This document shows positions 1 to 9,965 of a stretch of DNA of 64,000 nt, piece after piece; the stretch's first letter is position 1; each line of letters starts with the position of its first letter. Source of the stretch: Medicago truncatula (taxonomy: Eukaryota; Streptophyta; Magnoliopsida; Fabales; Fabaceae); the NCBI RefSeq assembly GCF_003473485.1, contig NC_053045.1, positions 28,990,494 through 29,054,493 of the forward strand. Direction: 5' to 3'. Both the position numbers and the translations under genes were made by a program. A model generated the notes under the pieces. It worked only from the letters and a program-made list of their open reading frames with translations, made no database searches and was not told the DNA's origin.

Positions 1-1228
1 TGAGTCCTCTCCGCTGTTTATGCATATGCAATGGACCTACTTGTGTATATCTACATACAACTTGACCATGCATACATACTCCATATGACTCCACTTTTAC
101 AACATGTATGGTTAATAAATAAAGCATACATTTCCAACCATCACAACATCAACAACCAGCAATCCAGCAATCCAGAATATTGCACAATTACATAAAACTA
201 TGCTCAACACGAAAACATTAATCACTACCATTCACGTAAGTAAAATCAGCACACAAGAACAGGGTAGCTCGCCTCGCGAGCACAACTGCTCGCTATGGCG
301 AGTTCACATAACTGGTTGCTCGCCATGGCGAGTTCAAGGCGAACTCGAGGCGAGTGAAAAATAGATGCTCTCGGGAATTTTGACATTTTCTCACTCAAAC
401 CTCAATTCTAAGCTCCCTATTCATCTTTTTAACCTAAAACTTGCTCCAGTCATCATCAAAATCATTTAGGTACATTAAACCATCCCCAAAACATCTTATA
501 ACAACAATTGAAAAATCAAGTTTTGAACTGGCTTGCTCGCCATGGCGAGTTGGTCTGCTCGCGAGGCGAGCCATGAAGTTGCTCACTCGCGAGGCGAGCA
601 CAAGCTGTTCACGAGGCGAGCGATGAACTTCTGTACGAGCAGAAAATTGGTTTTTCCCCAAAATCCCATTTTTCTTCAATTCACTCCCCAAATTGGTTTA
701 CAGATGTGAGTTAACTTACTGTATGCACTCAGAACCTATTTCTAACATCAAAATCATCATTGCAACTCCAAAATCATCTTTTCCTCATAAAACCCCAAAA
801 TCCCCAATTCTCACCAAAACTCTGTTAAACACAAAATCATAAATTAATAGCTATACTACTGAAGTAAATCTCACCCTTACCTTAAATTTGCAGAAGAAAA
901 TGCACAACAATAAAGATTCTTGAGTTCTACTTGCTCTTCTCTCCTTTCTCCCAAAACTGTCAGTTCTTACGTACAATGCTTTCTAACTTCTATTTTCCTA
1001 ACTTCCCACTTACTTAACTCTTTTTAATTCTCATTTTACTCCCCCTTAATTCTATTTAATTCTATTAACTCCCCAAACACCAAAATAATTAATATTTCAC
1101 CCTTATTCTAATTATTATTAAAATAAACCATATAATAAAATAAACACACCACATAAATCACCAAAAATCATATATATATACACTCCATATAAATCAAAAA
1201 TAAATAACACAACGATTAGAGTGTTACA
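1..1228 (+). mobile_element. LTR of an LTR retrotransposon (copy A, cut by window edge)
   Basis: This is the 3' part of the same repeat that is complete at 44622-46578, in the same orientation. Shared blocks include the lines ending in CTCACCCTTACCTT and the terminus GATTAGAGTGTTACA, so the element ends at 1228 with the usual CA. The 5' end is outside the window, so the target-site duplication cannot be checked. Positions 270-360 and 530-625 carry clusters of short palindromes of the type CTCGCCATGGCGAG and CTCGCGAGGCGAG. No credible coding sequence is present; the short open frames here are chance. Confidence 0.75.
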
Positions 1229-2382
1229 GAAAATACGAGGGAAAATGAGAAAATCTTTCAATTTTTTTAAAAGAGTAGTTTTTTAGAAAATGATAAATTA
1301 ACACATATGATTACTATAATAATATAACAACATATGTTAAATTTGAATAATTCATATAAACCCTCAACTCCCCCCTCTCAATAAAAAAAAAAAAAACATA
1401 TCCAATGCAATTTTTTAGTTCTCCAAAGTTATGAGGGTTTAGTATTATGAAGAAGTTAAATCCCAAAGTCTTCCCCTCCCATTTTCCTCTATTTCTTTCA
1501 CTTGTTCAATTCTTTTTTCTTAAAATTTATCCTTCAATCCCCTCCAAAATCGCAAACAAAGCCGTAAGACATGACTCAAAATCATTACCAGTTGACAAGT
1601 GAACGAGCCTCCACTACCGTTGCTCCATCTTTATCTAAAAAAAGAGTCAGATATGTATGAAGTTTCTGCCCTTGATCACTTAGCTTCTAAGGTGGACGCG
1701 TTGTTGAAACAAAATTGGTTTGTACAATTCCTCTAAGATTTTGATGATAATAAAGTATTAAAGAACAATTGGATATGCTAATATATGTTAGTATGCATGA
1801 CCATATATTAAATTTTAACAAGGTCTTAACATGTATAAGAGCATCGAATGCACAATAGAAGCTCAAAGACTATGGTAGAAGATCTAAAGAAAGTTTAACC
1901 AGAAGTCAACACCTTGTTTGATTGATTGCACATTAAGCCATTCTGCAATGTAAATATTTATCATGGTTTTATCTCTTTGACTTTTTATGGTAAGGTTTTT
2001 AATGAAGACAATTGTTATATGTTTGTTATGATTGTACTCTTGATTTTCAGCCTAATCCTCTCAAGTTCTCTTAATTTTATTTTATTTTAACAAATTTATT
2101 GGGGTTCTGTAAATGGCAAGCAGGGTTCTTGGAATGCCGACACAATTGAAATGTCATATTTTTTCCTGGATACATTTGCACTTTAATTATTTCTTAAAAA
2201 ATTATTCCATTTATTTTGATTTTTTGTGTGATATCTTCTTAAGAAAATGAATGTAAGAATACTTGCATATCACAATAATACACCTTAAGGTTGTAATAAA
2301 ATTGAAAGACTTGAGGAATATTATTATAATTGTGCAAACATTATAACATACATATAATTTCTTACGTTTAGAGGTAGCATAA
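1229..2382. other. AT-rich intergenic DNA with a weak gag-like relic
   Basis: I see no gene. Around 1640-1710 on the + strand a short frame reads MYEVSALDHLASKVDALLKQ, which resembles the coiled segment of retrotransposon gag proteins. It is flanked by non-coding DNA and stops, so it is at best a remnant. The remainder is simple AT-rich sequence. Confidence 0.35.
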
Positions 2383-2684
2383 TTATTCTCTGGACATCTC
2401 TAGATAATAATCATCGTCAGACATTTCCCCTAAATCGTACTCACATATTTTATTATTACACTTAAATGAGTAATGTGACATCTCTGGACACTCATCGTCA
2501 GACAAGCAAGGAATACCATCTGCATTGTCAATATTTTTTTAATAAATGTTGTTAAAATATTGTGTATAAGATAAATTAGAAGATTCAAAAATGGTTTGAA
2601 AAATTACATACCTCTAACAAATAGAGAACTAAAGATGATCAAAGCATAAATCAAAGCATAAACAAACATGATAATATGAGCCAT
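2383..2684 (-). CDS. Nodule-specific cysteine-rich (NCR) peptide, 4-Cys type
   Basis: Two exons on the minus strand: 2684-2612 and 2519-2383, with GT-AG borders and a phase-1 junction, give 69 residues. Exon 1 encodes a hydrophobic signal peptide of about 24 residues starting MAHIIMFVYALIYALI. Exon 2 encodes the mature peptide, with cysteines spaced C-x5-C-x9-C-x4-C (CLSDDEC ... CNNKIC). The small signal exon, short AT-rich intron and one mature-peptide exon are the standard NCR layout. Family knowledge: NCR peptides are made in infected nodule cells and sent through the secretory route to bacteroids, where they steer terminal differentiation. Odd points: the peptide is acidic, and the tail after the last cysteine (MSDDDYYLEMSRE) looks like a repeat of LSDDECPEMS in the core. 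Expression cannot be judged from sequence. Confidence 0.85.
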
Positions 2685-3356
2685 ATTTTTCCTCCTTTGT
2701 ATGTATTAAACATATTTTTTTTGATTGCTTTATAAGTAAATATTTTATGCTTTGGTAACTTCAATTAAACAATTTTTAACACTTAGGAATTGAAAGAAGC
2801 CATTTATTAAATTAAAATTAATATTAATTGTCTCTAATTAAGATGTTGCTTGCATCCATTTATCTCACCCAATAGATCATTTAACCCTAGTAACATTTTT
2901 TAAAAAAATATTGATGGTCATCAAAGTTTATTTTATTTTATTAAAGTTCATGATATATTTATATTTTAGACTATGATAAAACACAGGAAAATCTCAAAAG
3001 ATAAACAATGGTAATGAATGATAAAAAAAAAAAACTAATTGTTTAAATAACATATCAAATATTTTTTAAATAAATTAATAGTATGTTGAAGCAATAATAA
3101 ACTAGAATGATATCAACTATGTTGGAATTTCATATCTCTAACGATCTTAGTAGCAGTCTGTATATACCAAATAATAAAAAATCTTGTTCTAGACTAGGTT
3201 AAAGTCCAATACAGCTTCGCTCGGGTCCGGCCCAAGTTCGTTAAGGATGTGACACCATACAATGGACATGCCCTAAAATCCACCAGATTATGGCACGGGC
3301 TGAGGGTTACACACTAGGTCCGATAGTTGGCCACGCCTACACAGGCCGAGGGTAGT
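2685..3356. other. NCR upstream region and left part of a retrotransposon-like repeat
   Basis: 2685-3130 is the AT-rich 5' flank of the NCR gene. From about 3170 the base composition changes to a GC-richer block (GCTCGGGTCCGGCCCAAG) that continues after the solo LTR at 5654. Together they look like an older LTR-type repeat split by the insertion at 3357. Confidence 0.4.
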
Positions 3357-5653
3357 TGTAACGCCCTAATTGTTATTTTATTATTTTTAGTCTTTTATAT
3401 GATTTTAAATGATTTATGTTGATTTTGTGGTGTGGGTATTTTATTAAATGGCTATTTTTAGTATTTAATAGAATAAGTGAGCATTAGGATTTAATTGGAG
3501 TTTTGGGGTTAAATGAGAATTAAGTAAATTAAGTGGGAGTTAATTAAATATTGGGAGATTATATTTACTGAGAAAAAGGAGAAAAATAAGGTTAGAAGCA
3601 GTTTCACGTGAAAACAGTTTTTGGGAGAAAAACCAAGAGAAAGCTAGGAGAAGAGCCAAGAGGGGAGAATCTGATTTTTGTAGAGATTTGTTCATCAATT
3701 CAAGGTAAGGGTGAGGCTAACTCTCAATAATCATAGTGTATGTGAATTCTGAAATTGATTTAACATGTGGTTGTTATGAATTTGGGAATTAGGGTTAGAA
3801 TGTAGAATTGAATTGTGGAAAGAAGTAGATAATCTGATGGATTAGGGTGATAAAGGATGTTTAGATTGTAGATTAATCACAGACTAAGTTTCCAATCAGT
3901 ATTGGGGTTTGAGTCGATGGAAATTGAGATTTTCGTTTGAAAAGTCGGTGTCTAAACGTTTTGCAAATAAGTGATTGTGTGAGGTTTTGGAGATCGATTT
4001 TTGGGTGGTTGAAGCTTGAATTTTTCTATAGATTATGATAGAGCTAAGTTTCATGAGCGTTTAGGCGAAAACGGCATCGAAAACGGGTTAACGGTTTGAT
4101 TTTTATGTGCGAAAACGTGAAGGTTGAAAATCTGAAGTCGTCTGTCGAATCTGGAAAAATCATGCCACGATGGGAGACCAACGTGCCACGATTTTGTCAT
4201 CCAAGAAACCTTAAAAATGCAATTTTCTTCACTCCAATTGCTTCCAAACTTCTTCCTAAGTGTAGGGACTTTATCCTAACAATCTAGAGATGTTTTTAGG
4301 AAAGAAATAATGTCGTATAAAGGGTCTAATGAGTTCATGAGTTGGTCCTTGGGGTAGGAATGAAAGTTGTTTATAAAGGTACAACTTTTCAGTGAATCTA
4401 AGCTAATATAATTGATGTTGTTGGTTAATTTAAGCTATATATATTATGTGGAAAATGTATGATATAGAAAATGTCGTTGTTTATATCATTCAAGTTGTTG
4501 TTATTAATATTGTTATGTTGCAAGTTGCTTATGTTGTTGTCTCTACTGTTGTTGATTATTAATATCATTAAGTTGACCAAGTTGTGGAGCAAGTCATAAT
4601 TATTTATGCACAGTTGTTGTTGTCGTTGTCATTGTCTACGTTGTCGTCGATGTTGCTGAGTTGTATGTTGATATACACAAAGTTGAGTCCATTGCATACT
4701 CATAAACCGTTGAGGGCTCATGCCCTGGAATGCCTTGTCATTCAACTGTTGAGGGCTTATGCCCTGGAATGCTTAGTCATTCAACACGTTGAAAATGGTA
4801 CCACATGTATATTGTAGTTGTCGTTGTCGTTGAGAGAGTTGTTGTTATTGAATAAGTTGTTGTCGTTGTCGTTGAGAGAGTTGTTGTTGTTGTTGAATAA
4901 GTTGTTGTGGTTGTCGAATAAGTTGTTGTCGTTGTCGTTGAGAGAGTTTGTTGTTGTTGTTGTTGTTGTTGAATAAGTTGTTGTCGTCGTTGTTGAGTGA
5001 GTTGTTGTAGTTGTTGATTGAGTGGTTTGTTATAGTTGTTGTTGAGTGAGTTGTGTCGTTGTTGCTGAATCTTGTTGTTGTCTTCATTGTTGGTTGAATT
5101 AATAAGTGTTATTAAAGTTGAAGAAGTATGAACATTATTGTTGGGTATATGTTGCTAATTATATTATTTAATTAAGTTGTTAAATAGGTTGATGATTTAT
5201 ATATATCTATTATTATTGTTTGTGAATCTCACCCCTTCTGCTTGGAAATGTTGCCCTTCCTATGGGTAACTTGCAGGTAATCCAGAGTAGTTGTTGTTCC
5301 TTGCTGTCGTGAGTGAACTTTCCTCACATGTGTCTTAGGGCTCTGATACGTAACGGGATGGGGAAACTTTGTCGTTGAATTTTCATCATTCCTTATGTAT
5401 CATTATCAACCTTTTGTTGGATTAAATCTTTAAGGATAATTATGTTGAGGCTATGTGCCAGTTTTATTTGAAGGATGTTTAATGTTGAAAAATATTTCCG
5501 CTGCGATGAATTGATATGTTTTATTGAAACTATTATTTAGTGAATAGAAGTTTATCCTATTCAAGATTTTTTGAAAAGCAGTGTGACACTCCGTTCGTTG
5601 AAAAACTCTTATTTTATTTAATAATATTTATGTTGGGAAATCGGGGTGTTATA
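3357..5653 (-). mobile_element. Solo LTR (copy B), inverted relative to copy C
   Basis: The element starts TGTAACGCCCTAAT and ends GGGGTGTTATA, the reverse complement of the ends of the 44622-46578 copy (one C-to-T change in the terminal CA). Internal blocks match in reverse, for example the segment around 5226-5290 (CTTCTGCTTGGAAATGTTGC) against 44960-45020. Flanks read GTAGT at 3352-3356 and GTAGA at 5654-5658, a 4-of-5 match as expected for an old 5-bp duplication. No internal domain or second LTR is present, so it is a solo LTR of about 2.3 kb. It is longer than copy C, in part because of a GTT-rich array at 4490-5090. The frames inside, including an Asn/Gln-rich one, come from that array and are not genes. 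Confidence 0.8.
4490..5095. repeat. GTT/GTC-rich imperfect microsatellite inside solo LTR B
   Basis: Long runs of GTTGTT and GTTGTCGTT with the recurring unit GAATAAGTTGTTGTCGTTG. It is absent from or short in LTR copy C and accounts for part of the length difference. Confidence 0.8.
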
Positions 5654-6067
5654 GTAGATCACAAGGGTCGAGGGTTACCCACGTTCGTACTAACATGTAT
5701 GATTGCCAGGATAAGGTTTGGCAACCAAGACCTACCTAAACCCTATTTATACCCAGGATTTATACTTGGGACAAGTATGTCACTTCTTACCCTATACTTG
5801 TGATCTCTCTTATTGAACCCTTACTTACTTGGGCTTCAGAAGAAGTGAAGGTATACAACCCCCCCTCCCCTTCGTCTCATTAAGGGTTGACGATCAATCA
5901 ACCTCACCAAAATCACCCTCACCACAATTCAGCAAAACCAGGCAGAAGGTTGAACAATAAATTCGAAAAGTGAATAAATAAGATAATTATTGTTCCATTC
6001 AAAACAAAATGTATTATGCACGTTCAACTATATATGTTATCACATTACATTGTATTACATTACATTC
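5654..6067. other. Right part of the split LTR-like repeat
   Basis: Continuation of the GC-richer block interrupted by solo LTR B (CACAAGGGTCGAGGGTTACC, then a stretch resembling an LTR promoter/leader: CCCTATTTATACCCAGGATT). No coding sequence is seen. Confidence 0.4.
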
Positions 6068-6606
6068 CAGAATGTACCTTCCAACTACAACAATTGTCTT
6101 ACTCTAGATGGGGCAAATTCAAACTTGCTAAACAGCAGGACTCCAACATCCGATCAGCATCTTGAATGAAGGTATTTCTTGACACTTCAATACCAGTATT
6201 CAAGAGGCTTATCGAATGTTGGAGTCCTGCCGATTAAGTTTGAATTGCCTCATCCAGAGTAAGACAATTGTTGTAGTTGGAATCTGCATTCCAACTACAA
6301 CAATTGTCTTACCTTTGAATGGGGTAAATTCAAACTTGCCAAACAACATGACTCAAGCATTTCGTCCCGCATTCATGTTTTTCCTTTGAAAATAATAAAT
6401 TTTTGTTAGGCTTGCTTTAGATGATGGTATTCAAGTGCCAACGAAATGAGGTTCATTCCTTGGCACTTACTACCTTCATCTAAACCAGCCTAACAAGAAT
6501 TTAATCTTTTCAAAGGAAAAACATGAACGCTAGGCGAAACGCTGGCCGTTTGGAAAGTTTGAATTACCTCATTTCAGAGGTAAGACAATTGTTGTAGTTG
6601 GAATGC
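6068..6606 (-). ncRNA. Two adjacent long hairpins (miRNA-precursor-like or TE foldback)
   Basis: Hairpin 1 (about 6068-6283) has arms of about 65 nt that pair almost fully. Hairpin 2 (about 6287-6606) has arms of roughly 140 nt with a small loop. Both begin with CCAACTACAACAATTGTC and end with its complement. Both lie on the minus strand directly downstream of the stop codons of the reading frame at 6619-6966, so they would sit in its 3' untranslated region. They resemble the high-copy Medicago hairpins catalogued as a miRNA family (I recall MIR2592, from memory, unverified). They could equally be TE foldbacks processed to siRNA. Confidence 0.55.
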
Positions 6607-6618
6607 ACCTTACCCTAA

Positions 6619-6966
6619 CTAATGACGATCTTCAGGTGGAATCAAGTTGTTGATGATATCTTCAGTTGATCTCAGCAGTGTTACCCGCATATCGATCCAC
6701 TAGAACATGCTGTGCTCCCAAAACATGCTCGTCACGTTTTCGTCGTTCGTTAATTCCACCCAAGTGAATGATATTCTCCACTCGTCGAACGTTGGACGTT
6801 TATACCGAACGTGTTCTACCCTCCTTGTGTCTTCAGGGTTGACTCCTTGGTTGAATTCAATCAGTTCATCCTTGAGACCTCTTAACGTTACACCAAGGCA
6901 TCGAACCTTCAACCTCTGAGGTTCTCCGTCGTTGAATTGTGCATGAACGTCGATCCACCTGGCCAT
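6619..6966 (-). pseudogene. Repetitive legume small-protein gene with in-frame stop
   Basis: The frame from ATG at 6966 reads 88 residues (MARWIDVHAQFNDGEPQRLK...) to a TAG at 6700-6702. After that stop the same frame continues for 26 codons (WIDMRVTLLRSTEDIINNL...) to a second stop at 6619, so an ancestral product of about 115 residues was probably cut by a point mutation. A 5' intron is visible: donor GTAAGT after 7230, acceptor TTGTGTAG ending at 6977, 11 bases before the ATG. I do not recognise a domain. The sequence looks like one I associate with a high-copy, transposon-linked legume family. It could still be expressed as the 88-residue form. Confidence 0.5.
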
Positions 6967-6976
6967 TGCTTCAAAT

Positions 6977-7500
6977 CTACACAATAAGAAATTAAAAATA
7001 ATCAATGAAAAACTCATTCAAACACTTGTAGTGAAAATTTGACATAAACCCTAGCAATATAACTTCATTATAATAGGTATTCATAATATATGTTAATAGC
7101 ATTTCAAATCTACAACATAACTATATTAAAAACAAAAATTCAAAATTTAATAATTAAACGACCACTAAAATTATAAACATGTAAACACATATACTAAAAT
7201 GTATGACAATAGCATAAGTGATAACTTACTTGTGATTTAGTGGAAGAAATTTTGGATAATTTGGTAGAGTTTTTTAAAGAGTTAGTGAATATTTGAGAGA
7301 AAGATGGTGAAGGTGATGATGGAGTGAGTGAGTGTCTGGGTTATGGCTAATGACTTGAATATATCACGAACACAACGGCAGTTAACAACCACTGGAAGCC
7401 AGCATCAGTTAACTGCCGACGCATTGCCTAACGCCAGTTAACTGCCACTGGAGGTAAAAATGTCATTTACTTATGTCAATAGGAAGTATTCTATGTCAGA
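6977..7500 (-). other. 5' intron, leader and upstream region of the 6619-6966 gene
   Basis: Intron 6977-7229, then a CT-rich leader from 7230 upward. Around 7370-7460 there are several copies of CAGTTAACTGC-type motifs (GCCAGTTAACTGCCACTGG), which may be the terminal or subterminal repeats of the element carrying this gene. Confidence 0.4.
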
Positions 7501-7739
7501 AAAGCAATTTTCCCATATTGAAACCAAAGAAAACCCGGTCCATTCTCAAAAGAGCAAAAGCTTATATGGGTTCTTCCAGAACCTAACTTTGAAACAAACC
7601 ATTTTCAAAACAATAGTATAAAATTAAAGGTAATTAATGAATTTTATCCTAATCTTTAAACTTTTATAATTTCGTTATCATCATTAAGATTATTCTAACA
7701 CTCAAAAAATCAATTTAGGGTTTGTGAATTTTTGCATCA

Positions 7740-8036
7740 ATGTCACGAAGACGAAATTTAGTGGTTGCTGCTGGATTACTTGCTTTTGCTTCAGCAGGAA
7801 TGGCTTTTCCTTTCTACATGGCGTAAGTTAAATTCGATTTCATTCGCAATTTTGATTTTATGTATATTGATGAATTTGAATTGATAATTTGCAATTTTTG
7901 GATTTTTAGTTCGTCGAAGAAACCGGTAATTGATCCAACAAAGCCACTTTCACCACAAGCAACATTTCGAGGACCTTATATTAATACTGGGTCACGTGAT
8001 ATTGGTCCTGATCATGAAACTTATAAGAAGAAGTGA
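7740..8036 (+). CDS. Conserved small plant membrane protein (69 aa)
   Basis: Exons 7740-7822 and 7910-8036 join through a GTAAGT...TTTTTAG intron and encode 69 residues. The N-terminus MSRRRNLVVAAGLLAFASAG is basic and followed by a single hydrophobic segment (about residues 7-27), so it is probably membrane-anchored. The second exon encodes a polar tail with the motif FRGPYINTGSRDIGPDHETY. I recall near-identical short proteins across flowering plants, all without a known function. The strict exon structure, absence of stops and the conserved tail argue for a real gene. It is too short to stand out as a long open frame. 3' UTR sequence with AATAAA follows near 8185. Confidence 0.8.
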
Positions 8037-8586
8037 ATTAATTTGACCCTTATTGAGATCAAGTTCGTGTTTTCTTTAGTGGTTTTTGTAATTTTGAATT
8101 TTAAGTCATGCAACTAACTTAGAGTATAGGTGGTTCATCAATCTGTAATCTGTATGATTTATTTCGCAAACGGTGATTTTTTTAATAAAAAGAAGATGAA
8201 TGTTGTTATTTAATTATGACATGTGTATATGTTAAATGGGTTTGGATCTCATTCTCAAAAGTTAGCTCAGACATGCGAGTGCGAGGGAAGTATGTAAGTT
8301 AAAAAAGGTTTTGTATGGGTTTAAACAAGCTCGTCTCTTTGTAACTCTTGTATTTATGATTTTGTATTATATTAGAACCCTAGTCCTTTGTTCTTACTTT
8401 CTGTGCTTCGCTGTAGATTCATTTGTTATAATATTGATGTTATCGGATTGTAAATGAATATTGTGTTGCATGTTCAAATGGTATTAAGCTCGTTGGTAGC
8501 ATGAGCTTATGATGATGTGAAGGGTTCCTCTGCATTTGCATCTATGTTCGTATCATAGATGAATTTAACATTGTGAACAAGTTGAC
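8037..8586. other. 3' UTR and intergenic DNA
   Basis: Downstream region of the 69-residue protein gene. I see nothing else that can be named. Confidence 0.4.
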
Positions 8587-9231
8587 CCCTGAAGTGTTTA
8601 CAAGGCATCGGATTAACCGAGATAAGTGTTGATGTTGATTGTTTTACAAATGGTTTTATTGTCTGGGGAGTGATTTTTAGAGATTATGCAGGGGATGTGT
8701 TTTCTGAAACCACCAAACTTGAAAAGATTGAAGCGTTTCTCACCCTTCCGTGCTTAGGTGGTGCCTACAATGGGTTAAGGAGGAAGACATGGCTAACTTG
8801 AGAATTGAATGTGAGTGATTCTGAATGGAGTTACTAAGTTAGCAGAGATAGATTTTGTTAATATTAGATGTATTGATCTGCTTATTCAATTAGAAAAGAC
8901 TAGAGTTAGTAGTATTAGAATTTAGAAGGGAAAAATGCTGTGGCATGTGGCTCATGCTCTAGATTGGTCTATAGTTCTGTTGCTGACCTAGTTTATCAAG
9001 TTTATTGTAATGATCTTTCAATCTAATGAAACTGGATTTTCTGTAAAAGAAATGTGTAGTTTGAGTTCAGGTTTGTATATTTGATTCTATACAAGCAATT
9101 TGATAGGATTGTGTGACTGTGATTAAGATTATTAAGATTGTGTGACCTCTGACCATGAATTGGTGTGAATAGGTCCTTTGTTATGAGCTGGGCTCAGGAA
9201 AGTCCAGGGGTCCAGTCTGCAGAAACCCTTG
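8587..9231 (+). pseudogene. RNase H-like (RVT_3 type) relic, copy 1
   Basis: A degenerate frame reads VDVDCFTNGFIVWGVIFRDY near 8622-8690, like the D...GWG.V.RD..G start of the plant RNase H-like domain found in LINE-derived genes. Further on comes VACGSC in the place of the usual VAH.LA motif. Several stops and frameshifts are present. It is tandemly repeated at 9232-9965. Confidence 0.5.
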
Positions 9232-9965
9232 GCCCTGAAGTGTCCACAAGGCAACTGGAGTCAAAATCGGAGACCCTTGGCCCTGAGATTTACCGACATA
9301 CGTGTTGATGCAGGCTGTTTTACAAATGTTTCCATTGGTTGGGGAATTATTTCTAGCGATTTGGTAGCGGTTCTTTGGTCGCAACCAGCAAACTTGAGAA
9401 GATTGAAGTATCTCCCACCACCCTTCCATTGACATTAAGGCTTAGGAGGTGCGTACTGTGGGTTAAGGAGGAGAACATGGCTAACTTGAGAAGTGTTAAG
9501 GAGGAGAACATGGCTTACTTGAGAAGTGTATGTAATTCTGAATTGAGTTAACAAGATAGTTGAGATAGATTTTGTTGCATTGGACTGTATTGATCTGCTT
9601 AGTGAATTGGAAAATACTGGAGTAAGTAGCATTAGAACAGAAAAAGATGTTGTGGCTCATGCTCTAGTTGGTGTAGCAGGTAATGTAGGAAGTAGAGATT
9701 AGTCTAGCTCTGTTCATGACCAAGTTTATCTAGTTTATTGTAAAGATCTTTCAATATATTCTAATGAAATTATATTTACTGTGGAAAAATGTGTAGTTTG
9801 AGTTCAGGTTTGTCAAATTTGATTCTATACAATCAATTCGAGAGAATTGTGCGATGCCGATTACGATTCTCAAGATTGTGTGACCTTTGACCATGAATTG
9901 GGGTGAATAGGTCCTCTGTTATGAGCTGGACTTAGGAAAGTACCAGGTCCAATCTGCAGAAACGC
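9232..9965 (+). pseudogene. RNase H-like relic, copy 2 (tandem duplicate)
   Basis: This repeats 8587-9231 with a period of about 0.65-0.74 kb. It reads VDAGCFTNVSIGWGIISSD near the start and EKDVVAHALVGVAGN near the end; the latter keeps the VAHALA-type motif of the RNase H-like domain. Both copies share the tail GTGTGACC...GACCATGAATTGG. Inside copy 2 a 34-bp unit containing GTTAAGGAGGAGAACATGG is itself tandemly doubled (9457-9524). It has stops in all frames and is not functional. Confidence 0.5.

Noticed and set aside
270..625. CRISPR-like regularly spaced repeats
   Set aside because: The units are palindromes with irregular spacing within a plant LTR; CRISPR does not apply to this genome.
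434..691. Overlapping open frames in LTR copy A (and 45178-45776 in copy C)
   Set aside because: They run through the palindrome clusters, differ between copies and show no domain.
4845..5087. Asn/Gln-rich 80-residue open frame
   Set aside because: It is the reverse reading of the GTT microsatellite in solo LTR B, with no other support.
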